Origin: an uncultured Sphingomonadaceae bacterium
GTDB taxonomy: Bacteria > Pseudomonadota > Alphaproteobacteria > Sphingomonadales > Sphingomonadaceae
Reading direction: 5' to 3'
DNA length: 64,000 bases
Assembly: GCA_946479505.1 (NCBI GenBank)
Contig: CAMLGC010000007.1
Span: 9,086 to 73,085 of the forward strand
Shown here one piece after another: positions 46,990-54,961 of the stretch. The first letter of the stretch is position 1. Every line of letters starts with the position of its first letter. The position numbers and the translations under genes are program-made. The notes under the pieces were generated by a model. The model made no database searches. It was not told the DNA's origin and was given only the letters and a program-made list of their open reading frames with translations.

Positions 46990-48642
46990 TCACACCCGCG
47001 CGACGTAGCCGGCGAGCGCGGGAAGCAATGCCGGGGCGGCCGTATTCGCCCAGGCATCCTCCGTCGCCTCGATCACGCGCCAAGCTCCCTCCGGCGGTGC
47101 CCAGTCGCAGGCCGCGTGTCCGAGATTGAAGACGCACAGCAACCGCTCGCCACCGCCCTCACGCATGAAAGCAAGGACGGGCTCGGGCGCTTCGAGAAAG
47201 GTCAGTGTGCCGGATCTGAACGCCGCATGCGCCTGGCGCAGGGCGATCATCCGGCGTGCAAAGGTCAATGTGGACGCGGGATCCCCTTCCTGGCGATCGA
47301 CCGAAAGCTCGTCATGTAGCGGATCCAGCGGGAGCCAGAGCTCGCCGGGTGCGGCAATCTCGGAGAAACCGGCGTGCGCCGCGCCGCGCGTCCAGGGCAT
47401 CGGCGTGCGCGCGCCGTCGCGCCCCAAGGTCGCCGGCCAGTTGACGATCGCATCGGGATCCTGAAGCTTCTCGAACGGGACGTTCGCCGTTGGCAGCCCG
47501 AGCTCCTCGCCCTGATAGACAAAGGCGTTTCCGCGCAAGCTCATCAGCAGCATCAGCGTCATCCGAGCGAGCCGCTTGGCGTCGCGGTTTTGCGCCCAGC
47601 GGCTGATGTGGCGGGGCGCATCATGGTTCGAAAAGGCCCAGCTCGGCCACCCCTCACCTTTGTCGCCCGACCATCTCCCAAGTGCCTGCCGCACCGTCGC
47701 GGGCTCAAGCGCATCGGCATAGAGGAATGTGAAACCGTAGGCGGTGTGGAGCAACGCGTCGCCGACGGTGAACGCCTTCATTTCGCGCTCCGCCTCGGGT
47801 CCACCGATCTCGGCAACGGTGAAGCGCGCGTCGTAGCGGTCGAGCAAGGCGCGCAGCCGGCCGAGAAATTTGGGGATGTCGGCATGCGACTGGTTGTAGA
47901 CGTGCTGTTGATAGTCGAACGAGCGCGTGCGTGGGCCGTCGTCGATCGCGGGCGGGTTGTCGCGCAGCTCGGGGTCGTGCATCGCGAAGTTGATGGCGTC
48001 CAGGCGGAAGCCGTCGACTCCCCGATCCAACCAAAAGCGCGCGACATCGAGCAGCGCATCCTGCACCGCCGGATTGTGGACGTTGAGGTCGGGCTGGCTG
48101 CCCAGGAAGTTGTGCAAATAATACTGGCCGCGGCGCGGGTCGAAGGCCCACGCGCTGCCGCCGAATACCGACTGCCAATTGTTGGGCGGGGCGCCGTCGG
48201 GGCGGGGGTCCACCCAGACGTACCAATCGGCTTTTGGATTGGTGCGGTTGCTGCGGCTCTCGGCGAACCAGCCATGCTGGTCCGAGGTATGCGAATAGAC
48301 CTGATCGATCACGACCCTGAGGCCGAGCGCATGTGCGCGAGCGACCAGCGCATCGAAATCGGAAAGGGTCCCGAAGATCGGATCGACATCACGATAATCG
48401 GCGACGTCGTAGCCGAAATCCTTCATCGGTGAGGTGAAGAATGGCGACAGCCAGATCGCGTCAACCCCCAATGAAGCCACATGATCGAGGCGCGCGGTAA
48501 TTCCCGGAAGGTCGCCGATCCCGTCGCCGTTCGAATCAGCAAAGCTGCGCGGATAGATCTGATAGATCACCGCGCCCTTCCACCACGGCACGGTGTCAGC
48601 CTGCGGATTCACGCCCGGTTTGAGTTGCTCGAGAATCTGCAC
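46990..48642 (-). CDS. Cytoplasmic alpha-glucosidase (GH13, oligo-1,6-glucosidase type)
   Basis: 550 residues from a GTG at 48642 with AGGAGG 5-10 bases upstream; a longer frame upstream is non-coding. No signal peptide. GH13 barrel from WWKGAVIYQIYPRSFADSNG. Nucleophile D215 (GFRLDAINF), acid/base E278 (FTVAEIGG), transition-state D341 (FSNHDAPR). Matches alpha-glucosidases that split short alpha-glucosides in the cytoplasm. Its 3' end faces that of the LacI gene at 10 bases. Confidence 0.92.
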   Translation of the reverse strand: MQILEQLKPGVNPQADTVPWWKGAVIYQIYPRSFADSNGDGIGDLPGITARLDHVASLGVDAIWLSPFFTSPMKDFGYDVADYRDVDPIFGTLSDFDALVARAHALGLRVVIDQVYSHTSDQHGWFAESRSNRTNPKADWYVWVDPRPDGAPPNNWQSVFGGSAWAFDPRRGQYYLHNFLGSQPDLNVHNPAVQDALLDVARFWLDRGVDGFRLDAINFAMHDPELRDNPPAIDDGPRTRSFDYQQHVYNQSHADIPKFLGRLRALLDRYDARFTVAEIGGPEAEREMKAFTVGDALLHTAYGFTFLYADALEPATVRQALGRWSGDKGEGWPSWAFSNHDAPRHISRWAQNRDAKRLARMTLMLLMSLRGNAFVYQGEELGLPTANVPFEKLQDPDAIVNWPATLGRDGARTPMPWTRGAAHAGFSEIAAPGELWLPLDPLHDELSVDRQEGDPASTLTFARRMIALRQAHAAFRSGTLTFLEAPEPVLAFMREGGGERLLCVFNLGHAACDWAPPEGAWRVIEATEDAWANTAAPALLPALAGYVARV

Positions 48643-48730
48643 GTCCCCTCCTGATCGCTTGGCGCCACGACACGGCGGACGGAGGCTTGCAGCCGCCGTC
48701 TTGCGTTCTCCTAGCCGATTCGCCGTAATT

Positions 48731-48744
48731 TGCAAACATTTACA
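48731..48744. promoter_or_regulatory. LacI-family operator candidate
   Basis: TGCAAACATTTACA is a near-palindrome fitting the LacI pattern TGnAAn-CG-nTTnCA, with CA in place of the central CG. It lies 89 bases before the glucosidase start on one side and 267 bases before the TonB receptor on the other; a lacI gene is adjacent to the glucosidase. Confidence 0.5.
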
Positions 48745-48897
48745 TACGGAAAAGCGACCGGGCAGCGTATGGTGCAATTGGGAATAAGACCGTTTAGTGA
48801 ACGGAAAAACATAGAAAAATACGTGCGTATGGGGGGTGGCGATTCGCTCGGAAATTCTCCGACTGCGACCGCTGAGAATTAGCGCTTGTAAAATATG

Positions 48898-48907
48898 CGA
48901 TAGTTTT
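48898..48907 (+). promoter_or_regulatory. Shared upstream element, copy 3 (TonB receptor)
   Basis: CGATAGTTTT on the plus strand, 104-113 bases before the receptor start and identical to copy 1 upstream of the PhyH operon. Confidence 0.5.
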
Positions 48908-49010
48908 GCAATCTTTTGCGGTCGCCGCTGGCGCTCGCGCATACAATCGCGCGAGCGCCAGCAGGCGGAAGGGCCAGCGCATCCGACGCCGGTACGAAGG
49001 AGGGGAGAAC

Positions 49011-51899
49011 ATGGTGAGATCACATCGCTCGGCGCGGAGCGCCCTGATGCTGGGGAGCGCGGGCATCGCGCTGCTTCTGGGCATGGGCGCGAGCCCGGCC
49101 TTCGCGCAGGTCGCGGACGAGCAAAATTCGAATCAGGCGGGCGCGCAGCCCGCCGGCGACTCATCTGAAGATCCCACCGACAAGCCCGCTGCGCCGCAGG
49201 AGGACGAAACCGGCGGCGACATCGTCGTTCAAGGCTTCCGCGCCAGCGTCCTCGATTCGATCCAGGCCAAGCGCGACGCGCCGATCATCGTCGACGTGGT
49301 TTCGGCCGAGGATATTGCCGGTCTGCCGGACGCCTCTATCGCCGACGCGATCGCGCGGCTGCCGGGCGTCACCTCGCAGCGCGGCGGCGGTCAGGCAAGC
49401 GCGATCAACATCCGCGGCCTCAACCAGGACCTGGTGTCGGCAACGCTCAACGGCCGCGAACAGGTCGCGACCAGCGGCCTGCGCACGATCGAGTTCGATC
49501 AATATCCCTCCGAGCTGCTGTATCAGGCCGCGGTCTACAAATCGCCGATGGCCTCGCAGATCGAGGGCGGCATCGCCGGCAAGGTCGAGCTCAAGACGGC
49601 GCGACCGCTCGATTCGTCAGAAGATTTCTCAGCCTCGCTCAACGTCCGCGGCAGCTACAACGATCGGGCGCACCAGCAGCCCGATGCAGACGAATTCGGC
49701 TATCGCGTCTCGGGCGCGGTTCAGGCCAAGCTGCTTCACGACACGCTGGGCATCGCGCTCGGCTACGCACGCCTCGTCCAGCCTAATGTCGCAACGCGCT
49801 TCAACGGCTATGATTACGTGCTGACGGGCAATGCCGGCGGCGGCAATCCGACCGATCTCAACGGCAATGGCGTCCAGGACGCGATCAGCTACGGCATGGA
49901 GGTCAACCAATTCGGCGGCACCGAGACGCGCGACGGTGCGCTGGGCGTCATTCAGTTCGAGCCGAGTCCGAGCACACGCCTCCTCATCGACGGCTATTGG
50001 TCGCGCTTCACCTCGGACGTGCGCCGCCGCGGCGTGCGCTTCGCGGGCGAGCAGAACGGCAACACGGCGACGGGCACGCTCACCGATCCGGTACTGTCGG
50101 GGGATGCGATCACCGGAGGCCACTGGCAGAGCGGTAACGGCGTCGATTTCGAATCGGTCAACCAGGACGAGAGCGACCGCGACCGGCTCTATACGATCGG
50201 CGGAAACTTCCAGCAGGATTTCGGCGACAATCTGACGCTGAGCCTCGACGCGAGCTATTCGACCGCGAACAGCTATTTCTACAATTCGGGCATCAACGTG
50301 AACACGTATTTGCCCGACGGGAGTGGCGGCTATGTCCGCGCGAATACCGTGCCGGGCGCACTCCAGCTCGATTATGTGCTGCACGGGCTCGATTTGCCCG
50401 ACATCAACTTCAACTATGATTTCACGGATCCCGAGCTCAATCGCTTCCAAGGCTTCTACATCGTTCCGCAGGAAGACAATGACCAGATGTGGGCCTATGC
50501 GGGCGATCTGACCTGGCGGGTGGATGGAGGTTTCATCAAGTCGCTCCAGGCGGGCGGGCGCTATTCGACCCGGCGTGCCGACCGCGTCGTCACGACCTTC
50601 AACGCGTTCGGCATTGCTGCGCCCGTCGCGCTGCCTGACGGTTCGTATGAGCTCGCCGGCTTCGAGGGCGACTATGCCGATCACGGCTTTCCCGATTTTC
50701 TCTCGGTCGATATCGACGCGGTGCTCGATCAGTTCGTCGGGCCCGATCGCGAGGCGCGGCAGGATTATCCTTTCCTCGGCTTCACCTACGATCAGAGCTT
50801 CACGATCCGCGAGAAGGTGTGGGCGGGCTACGGCCAGCTCAATTTCGACACGATCGCGGGCGGGCTGAACTTCTCGGGCAATATCGGCGTCCGCGTGGTA
50901 CATACCGACCAGAGCTCGACCTCTTCGCTGACCGACCCGACCTCGGCCACCGGTGAGCGATACGTTTCGACGTTCGGCGACAAATACTGGACGATTCTGC
51001 CGTCGGCGAACTTCATCCTCGACCTGTCACGGCAGGATCGGTTGCGGATGAGTGTCTCGCGGCAGATGTCGCGCGCGCGCTTCTTCGATTTGCGCAACTC
51101 GATCACGTTCGGGCTCACGGATATCGGTGGCGGCGTCTATCAGCCGCGCGGCGGCGGCGGCAATCCGACGTTGCGGCCTTATCTCGCGAAGCAGTTCGAC
51201 TTCGATTATGAACATTATTTCGGCTCGACCGGGTTGTTTCAGGTCGGCGTGTTCTACAAATGGCTCGAAAGCTTCGTCACAGGCGGTACGATCTACGATT
51301 TCGATTTCCGCGCGGCCGGGCTCACCTATCCGCCGCTGCCCACCGATGCACCGCCGGGGGCCACCGCGCTCGACATCGGCCAGCTCAGCGCACCAATCAA
51401 TGGCGACGGCGGCGATGTTTACGGCATCGAGGCGCAGTTCACGAAAACCTTCCCGTCGCTTCCCGCACCATTCGATGGCCTCGGCGTAATCCTCAATTAC
51501 GCCTATACGGAGAGCAGTCTCCAGGTGAAAAGCCCGGCCTCCGGTCAGGTTTTCACGCTGCCGCTGATCGGGCTGTCCAAACACGTCTTCAACCCAACGG
51601 TTTTCTACGAGAAGAACGGTTTTTCGGGTCGCGTGGGGGTTCGGTATCGCTCCGGCTATGTCGCCTCGCATTTCGGCTTCGGCGAGCAGATCACAGGCAA
51701 TGCGCCCGAGACCGTGGTTGACGCACAGCTCTCCTACGCATTCCAGAAGAGCAGCGCGCTCGACGGGGTGACGCTTTACCTCCAGGGCAACAACCTCACC
51801 GACGCGCCGACGCGTGCCTATTTCGGGCAGCACGCGCAGACTAACCTGCTCCAGCAGTTCGGACGCGTCTTCTATGCAGGTGCGACGATCAAGTTCTGA
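49011..51899 (+). CDS. TonB-dependent receptor (carbohydrate type)
   Basis: 962 residues from ATG 49011, with a strong GAAGGAGGGGAG upstream. Signal peptide 1-32 (MGASPAFAQ), acidic/proline linker, plug domain (DIVVQGFRASVLDSIQAKRD, DASIADAIARLPGVTSQRGG, INIRGLNQDLVSATLNGREQ) and a 22-strand barrel ending in a C-terminal phenylalanine (YAGATIKF). It belongs to the Xanthomonas/Caulobacter sugar-receptor group. It should bring oligosaccharides across the outer membrane using TonB energy. LacI-type and YGATAGTTTT sites lie upstream, a strong hairpin downstream. Confidence 0.96.
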   Translation: MVRSHRSARSALMLGSAGIALLLGMGASPAFAQVADEQNSNQAGAQPAGDSSEDPTDKPAAPQEDETGGDIVVQGFRASVLDSIQAKRDAPIIVDVVSAEDIAGLPDASIADAIARLPGVTSQRGGGQASAINIRGLNQDLVSATLNGREQVATSGLRTIEFDQYPSELLYQAAVYKSPMASQIEGGIAGKVELKTARPLDSSEDFSASLNVRGSYNDRAHQQPDADEFGYRVSGAVQAKLLHDTLGIALGYARLVQPNVATRFNGYDYVLTGNAGGGNPTDLNGNGVQDAISYGMEVNQFGGTETRDGALGVIQFEPSPSTRLLIDGYWSRFTSDVRRRGVRFAGEQNGNTATGTLTDPVLSGDAITGGHWQSGNGVDFESVNQDESDRDRLYTIGGNFQQDFGDNLTLSLDASYSTANSYFYNSGINVNTYLPDGSGGYVRANTVPGALQLDYVLHGLDLPDINFNYDFTDPELNRFQGFYIVPQEDNDQMWAYAGDLTWRVDGGFIKSLQAGGRYSTRRADRVVTTFNAFGIAAPVALPDGSYELAGFEGDYADHGFPDFLSVDIDAVLDQFVGPDREARQDYPFLGFTYDQSFTIREKVWAGYGQLNFDTIAGGLNFSGNIGVRVVHTDQSSTSSLTDPTSATGERYVSTFGDKYWTILPSANFILDLSRQDRLRMSVSRQMSRARFFDLRNSITFGLTDIGGGVYQPRGGGGNPTLRPYLAKQFDFDYEHYFGSTGLFQVGVFYKWLESFVTGGTIYDFDFRAAGLTYPPLPTDAPPGATALDIGQLSAPINGDGGDVYGIEAQFTKTFPSLPAPFDGLGVILNYAYTESSLQVKSPASGQVFTLPLIGLSKHVFNPTVFYEKNGFSGRVGVRYRSGYVASHFGFGEQITGNAPETVVDAQLSYAFQKSSALDGVTLYLQGNNLTDAPTRAYFGQHAQTNLLQQFGRVFYAGATIKF

Positions 51900-51912
51900 A
51901 GCCTTCCCCCTC

Positions 51913-51940
51913 GGCCGCCGCCTCCCCCATGGCGGCGGCC
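51913..51940 (+). terminator. Terminator after the TonB receptor
   Basis: GGCCGCCGCC (51913-51922) and GGCGGCGGCC (51931-51940) are perfect 10-base arms around an 8-base loop, followed by GCCTTGTTC, 13 bases past the stop. Confidence 0.75.
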
Positions 51941-52020
51941 GCCTTGTTCGGGTCGGGTTCAGCGCAACATGCGAAGAAGGATCGCATCAAAGGGAAGCGC
52001 GACGCAGCGGGAGAGAAAAC

Positions 52021-52779
52021 GTGAATCGGTTCGACGGATTGGAGAGGCTCGATCGCCGCGCGCTGATGCGGCACGCGCTGCTTTTGGTCGGCGGCGCGGC
52101 CGTGCCGTTCCCGCGAACGGCCTTCGCTGAGAAGGGTGCCTCCTGGTTCGAGCCGGCGCAACTCGACGTGGTGGCGGCCTATGCCGACACGCTGATCCCC
52201 GAGACCGGCACGCCCGGCGCGATCGGCGCGGGCGTGCCGCGCGCGATCGATGCGATGATGCGCGACTGGGCGTCGGACAAGACCCGGGCCGAGTTCGCCT
52301 CGGTGCTCGAGGCGCTCGACGCCGCCGCACGCAAGGCGGACGGGCAGGGGCTCGCCGCGTTGGCGCCCGAACGTCGAAAGGCAGTGGTCGTCGCCTTCGA
52401 CGCTGCGCAGATTGCGGCGCAGGAAGCCGCGGCTGCGCCCGAGCACCGCGCCGAGGAGGCGAAGGCGGTGCCCTCGGGTGGGAAGCCCGAGGCCACCGAT
52501 GCCGATCGGATCGCTTCGGGCAAGGCGCTCGATCAACAGGAAAAGAGCTCGGCGGGCGCTCGGCTCACTGAAGGGCCGCCGGCAAAGAAAACCGATGCCC
52601 CGGCCGCCGACCCGGTGGCGACGCTTGCCGGGCCATATATCAGGCTCAAGGATCTCGTGCTTACCACCTATTATCTCTCCGAACCCGGCGCGACGCAGGA
52701 GCTGCGATACGAGCTCATCCCCGGCGTATGGGAAGCCTCGATGCCATTGGACGAAGACCGGAGGGCATGGGCGGTATGA
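52021..52779 (+). CDS. Gluconate 2-dehydrogenase subunit 3-like protein (Tat-exported small subunit of the GMC dehydrogenase)
   Basis: 252 residues from a GTG at 52021 with GGGAGAG upstream. N-terminal Tat-like signal (LDRRALMRHALLLVGGAA) with cleavage after TAFA. Family landmarks: LDVVAAYADTLIPETGTPGA early, and LVLTTYYLSEPGATQELRYE late. Between them, residues ~131-200 are a highly charged Ala/Glu/Lys/Pro-rich stretch that looks like an insertion. Such subunits carry their GMC partner through the Tat pathway and stabilise it. The stop overlaps the GMC start as ATGA. Confidence 0.88.
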   Translation: MNRFDGLERLDRRALMRHALLLVGGAAVPFPRTAFAEKGASWFEPAQLDVVAAYADTLIPETGTPGAIGAGVPRAIDAMMRDWASDKTRAEFASVLEALDAAARKADGQGLAALAPERRKAVVVAFDAAQIAAQEAAAAPEHRAEEAKAVPSGGKPEATDADRIASGKALDQQEKSSAGARLTEGPPAKKTDAPAADPVATLAGPYIRLKDLVLTTYYLSEPGATQELRYELIPGVWEASMPLDEDRRAWAV

Positions 52780-54482
52780 TGCAGGCAAAGAGCAATCCTA
52801 CCTTCGACGCGATCGTCGTCGGGTCGGGTATGAGCGGCGGCTGGGCAGCGAAGGAGCTCGCCGAACGCGGGCTCAAGGTGCTCGTGATCGAGCGCGGCCG
52901 CCATGTCGAGCACGGCGCCGACTACACCGATACGCAGCGCCCCTGGGAAGACAAGAACTGGGGCCGCGTCAACGAGGACGAGATCGAACGCGACTATTAC
53001 GTCCAGAGCCGCTGCTATGCCTTCGGCACCCCGACCAAGCACTGGTGGGTCAACGATCGCGAGAACCCCTACACCACGCCCGAGGACCGTCCGTTCGCGT
53101 GGATTCGCGGCTACCATCTCGGCGGTCGCTCGCTGATGTGGGGGCGCCAGACCTATCGCCTGAGCGAGATGGACCTCTCCGCCAATGCCGCTGATGGCCA
53201 CGGCGTCGATTGGCCGATCCGTTATGCCGATCTCGCGCCGTGGTACGATCATGTCGAAACCTTCGCGGGGATATCGGGCCAGACAGAGGGGCTCGCGCAG
53301 CTTCCCGACGGCAAGTTCCTGCCGCCGATGGAGCTCACCTCGATCGAGAAGGACTTCAAGGCCAAGCTCGCCGCAGAACATCCGACACGCCGGATGACGA
53401 ACGGCCGGTGCGCGCACCTCACCCAGCCCACCGAGACGCAGCAGAATCTCGGTCGCACTCAGTGCCAATATCGCTCGATGTGCGAACGCGGCTGCTCGTT
53501 CGGCGCCTATTTCTCGAGCCTCAGCGCGACCTTGCCCGCGGCGATGGCGACGGGCAACGTCACCGTGCTCACCGACGCGATCGTCGAAAGCGTGGTCCAT
53601 GATCCGAAGACCGGCCGGGCGACCGGCGTGCGCGTCATCGATCAGAACACCAAGCAGGGCAGCGTCCACGAAGCGCGAATCGTCTTCCTGAACGCGTCGA
53701 CGATCGGCACCGCGCAGATCCTGCTCAATTCGACGTCGGAGGCATTCCCGACCGGCCTCGCCAACCGCTCGGATGCGGTCGGTCGCTATCTGATCGACCA
53801 CATGACGGGGCTTGGCGCGATCGGGACCTATCCCGGTTTCGAGGACATGTACTATCGCGGGCGGCGGCCCAATGGCTTCTACATTGCGCGTTACCGCAAC
53901 GTCAGCGAGCCCGCCGACGGCTATATCCGCGGCTATGCCTATCAGGGCGGCAGCTTCCGCAATGCCTGGCGCCGCGGCGTCGGCGAGGCGGGAGTCGGCA
54001 CCGAGTTCAAGGCGCGGCTCCGCGAACCCGGTTCCTGGTCGATGTGGCTGAGCGGTTTCGGCGAGATGCTGCCGCGCCCCGACAACCGCGTCACGCTCGG
54101 CAAGGAACGCGACGGGTGGGGCATTCCCATTGTTCACATCGATTGCACGCTCGGCGACAACGACCACCAGATGATGAAGCAGATCAACGCCGACGCGAAG
54201 GAAATGCTCGAGATGGCGGGCTGCACCGACATCGTCGTCTATCCCGGCGATCGCAATATCGGCCTCGGCGTCCACGAAATGGGCACGGCCCGCATGGGGC
54301 GCGATCCGGCCACCTCGGTGCTCAACGGGTTCAACCAGGCGCACGACGTGCCGAACCTGTTCGTCACCGACGGCGCGTGTATGGCGTCGTCGGGCTGCCA
54401 GAATCCGTCGCTCACCTATATGGCGATCACCGCGCGCGCAGCGCATCACGCGGTGGAGTTTCTACGCGAAGGTAAGGTGTAA
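52776..54482 (+). CDS. GMC oxidoreductase, sugar (probably glucoside 3-) dehydrogenase catalytic subunit
   Basis: 568 residues from ATG 52776. No signal of its own, so it is probably exported bound to the Tat subunit encoded upstream. FAD motif DAIVVGSGMSGGWAAKELAE, GYHLGGRSLMWGRQTYR, the active-site pair H500 (VHEMGTARMG) and N543 (GCQNPSLTYM). Cysteines C230, C236 and C240 in TQCQYRSMCERGCSFG are spaced much like the [3Fe-4S] ligands of FAD-glucose dehydrogenases and glucoside 3-dehydrogenase. It should oxidise a sugar in the periplasm and pass electrons out via the cluster, perhaps to the pseudoazurin encoded next. Confidence 0.9.
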   Translation: MMQAKSNPTFDAIVVGSGMSGGWAAKELAERGLKVLVIERGRHVEHGADYTDTQRPWEDKNWGRVNEDEIERDYYVQSRCYAFGTPTKHWWVNDRENPYTTPEDRPFAWIRGYHLGGRSLMWGRQTYRLSEMDLSANAADGHGVDWPIRYADLAPWYDHVETFAGISGQTEGLAQLPDGKFLPPMELTSIEKDFKAKLAAEHPTRRMTNGRCAHLTQPTETQQNLGRTQCQYRSMCERGCSFGAYFSSLSATLPAAMATGNVTVLTDAIVESVVHDPKTGRATGVRVIDQNTKQGSVHEARIVFLNASTIGTAQILLNSTSEAFPTGLANRSDAVGRYLIDHMTGLGAIGTYPGFEDMYYRGRRPNGFYIARYRNVSEPADGYIRGYAYQGGSFRNAWRRGVGEAGVGTEFKARLREPGSWSMWLSGFGEMLPRPDNRVTLGKERDGWGIPIVHIDCTLGDNDHQMMKQINADAKEMLEMAGCTDIVVYPGDRNIGLGVHEMGTARMGRDPATSVLNGFNQAHDVPNLFVTDGACMASSGCQNPSLTYMAITARAAHHAVEFLREGKV

Positions 54483-54486
54483 CAAG

Positions 54487-54936
54487 ATGTTCGTTGGACT
54501 GAGAACAGCCGCCGCGCTTGCCGTCGGAATAACGCTGACGATCGCGACCCCCGCCCTGGCCAAGGAGGTCCGCGTCAAGATGCTGACCAAGGGCAAGGAA
54601 GGCATGATGGTCTTCGAACCCGGCTTCGTGAAGATCGCACCCGGCGACACGGTGAAGTTCGTCGCGGCCGACAAAGGGCACAATGCCGAATCCTTCCCGG
54701 CCATGACTCCCGCGGGGGCGCCCGGCTTCAAGGGCAAGATCAACGAGGAGATCACGGTCACCTTCACCAAGCCCGGCCTCTACGGCTATCACTGCCTGCC
54801 CCATACCGGGCTCGGGATGGTCGGCCTGATTGAGGTAGGCAATGCCGGCAACCGCGCCGGCGTCGCCGCCGCAGCCGCCAAGCTGCCGCCGCTCGCGAAG
54901 AAGCGGATGGCGGGCTATCTCGCGCAGGCGCGCTGA
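54487..54936 (+). CDS. Pseudoazurin-type cupredoxin
   Basis: 149 residues; signal peptide 1-25 (TLTIATPALA). The type 1 copper ligands are all present: H65 (DKGHNAE), C103 and H106 (YHCLPHTG) and M111 (LGM). It begins 4 bases after the GMC stop, so it is co-expressed and is the likely periplasmic electron acceptor of the sugar dehydrogenase, instead of the cytochrome c usual for such enzymes. Pseudoazurins are otherwise known mainly from denitrification, and no denitrification gene is present here. Confidence 0.93.
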   Translation: MFVGLRTAAALAVGITLTIATPALAKEVRVKMLTKGKEGMMVFEPGFVKIAPGDTVKFVAADKGHNAESFPAMTPAGAPGFKGKINEEITVTFTKPGLYGYHCLPHTGLGMVGLIEVGNAGNRAGVAAAAAKLPPLAKKRMAGYLAQAR

Positions 54937-54961
54937 CAGCCGGAATAGAGGGGGAACGCTG

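Larger units (their letters stand above)
48643..49010. other. Divergent regulatory region between glucosidase and TonB receptor
   Basis: 368 bp, markedly AT-richer than its surroundings around 48720-48910. It holds a LacI-type operator (48731-48744), an AGCGCTTGTAAA half-site (about 48881-48892) and the third YGATAGTTTT copy (48898-48907). GAAGGAGGGGAG is the receptor's ribosome site. No gene is seen. Confidence 0.6.

Noticed and set aside
48906..49010. 35-codon N-terminal extension of the TonB receptor
   Set aside because: The extension would precede a normal signal peptide and crosses the regulatory region; the GAAGGAGGGGAG site sets ATG 49011.
54487..54936. Denitrification-type pseudoazurin
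   Set aside because: No nitrite, nitric oxide or nitrous oxide reductase genes are present; the gene is 4 bases downstream of a sugar dehydrogenase.
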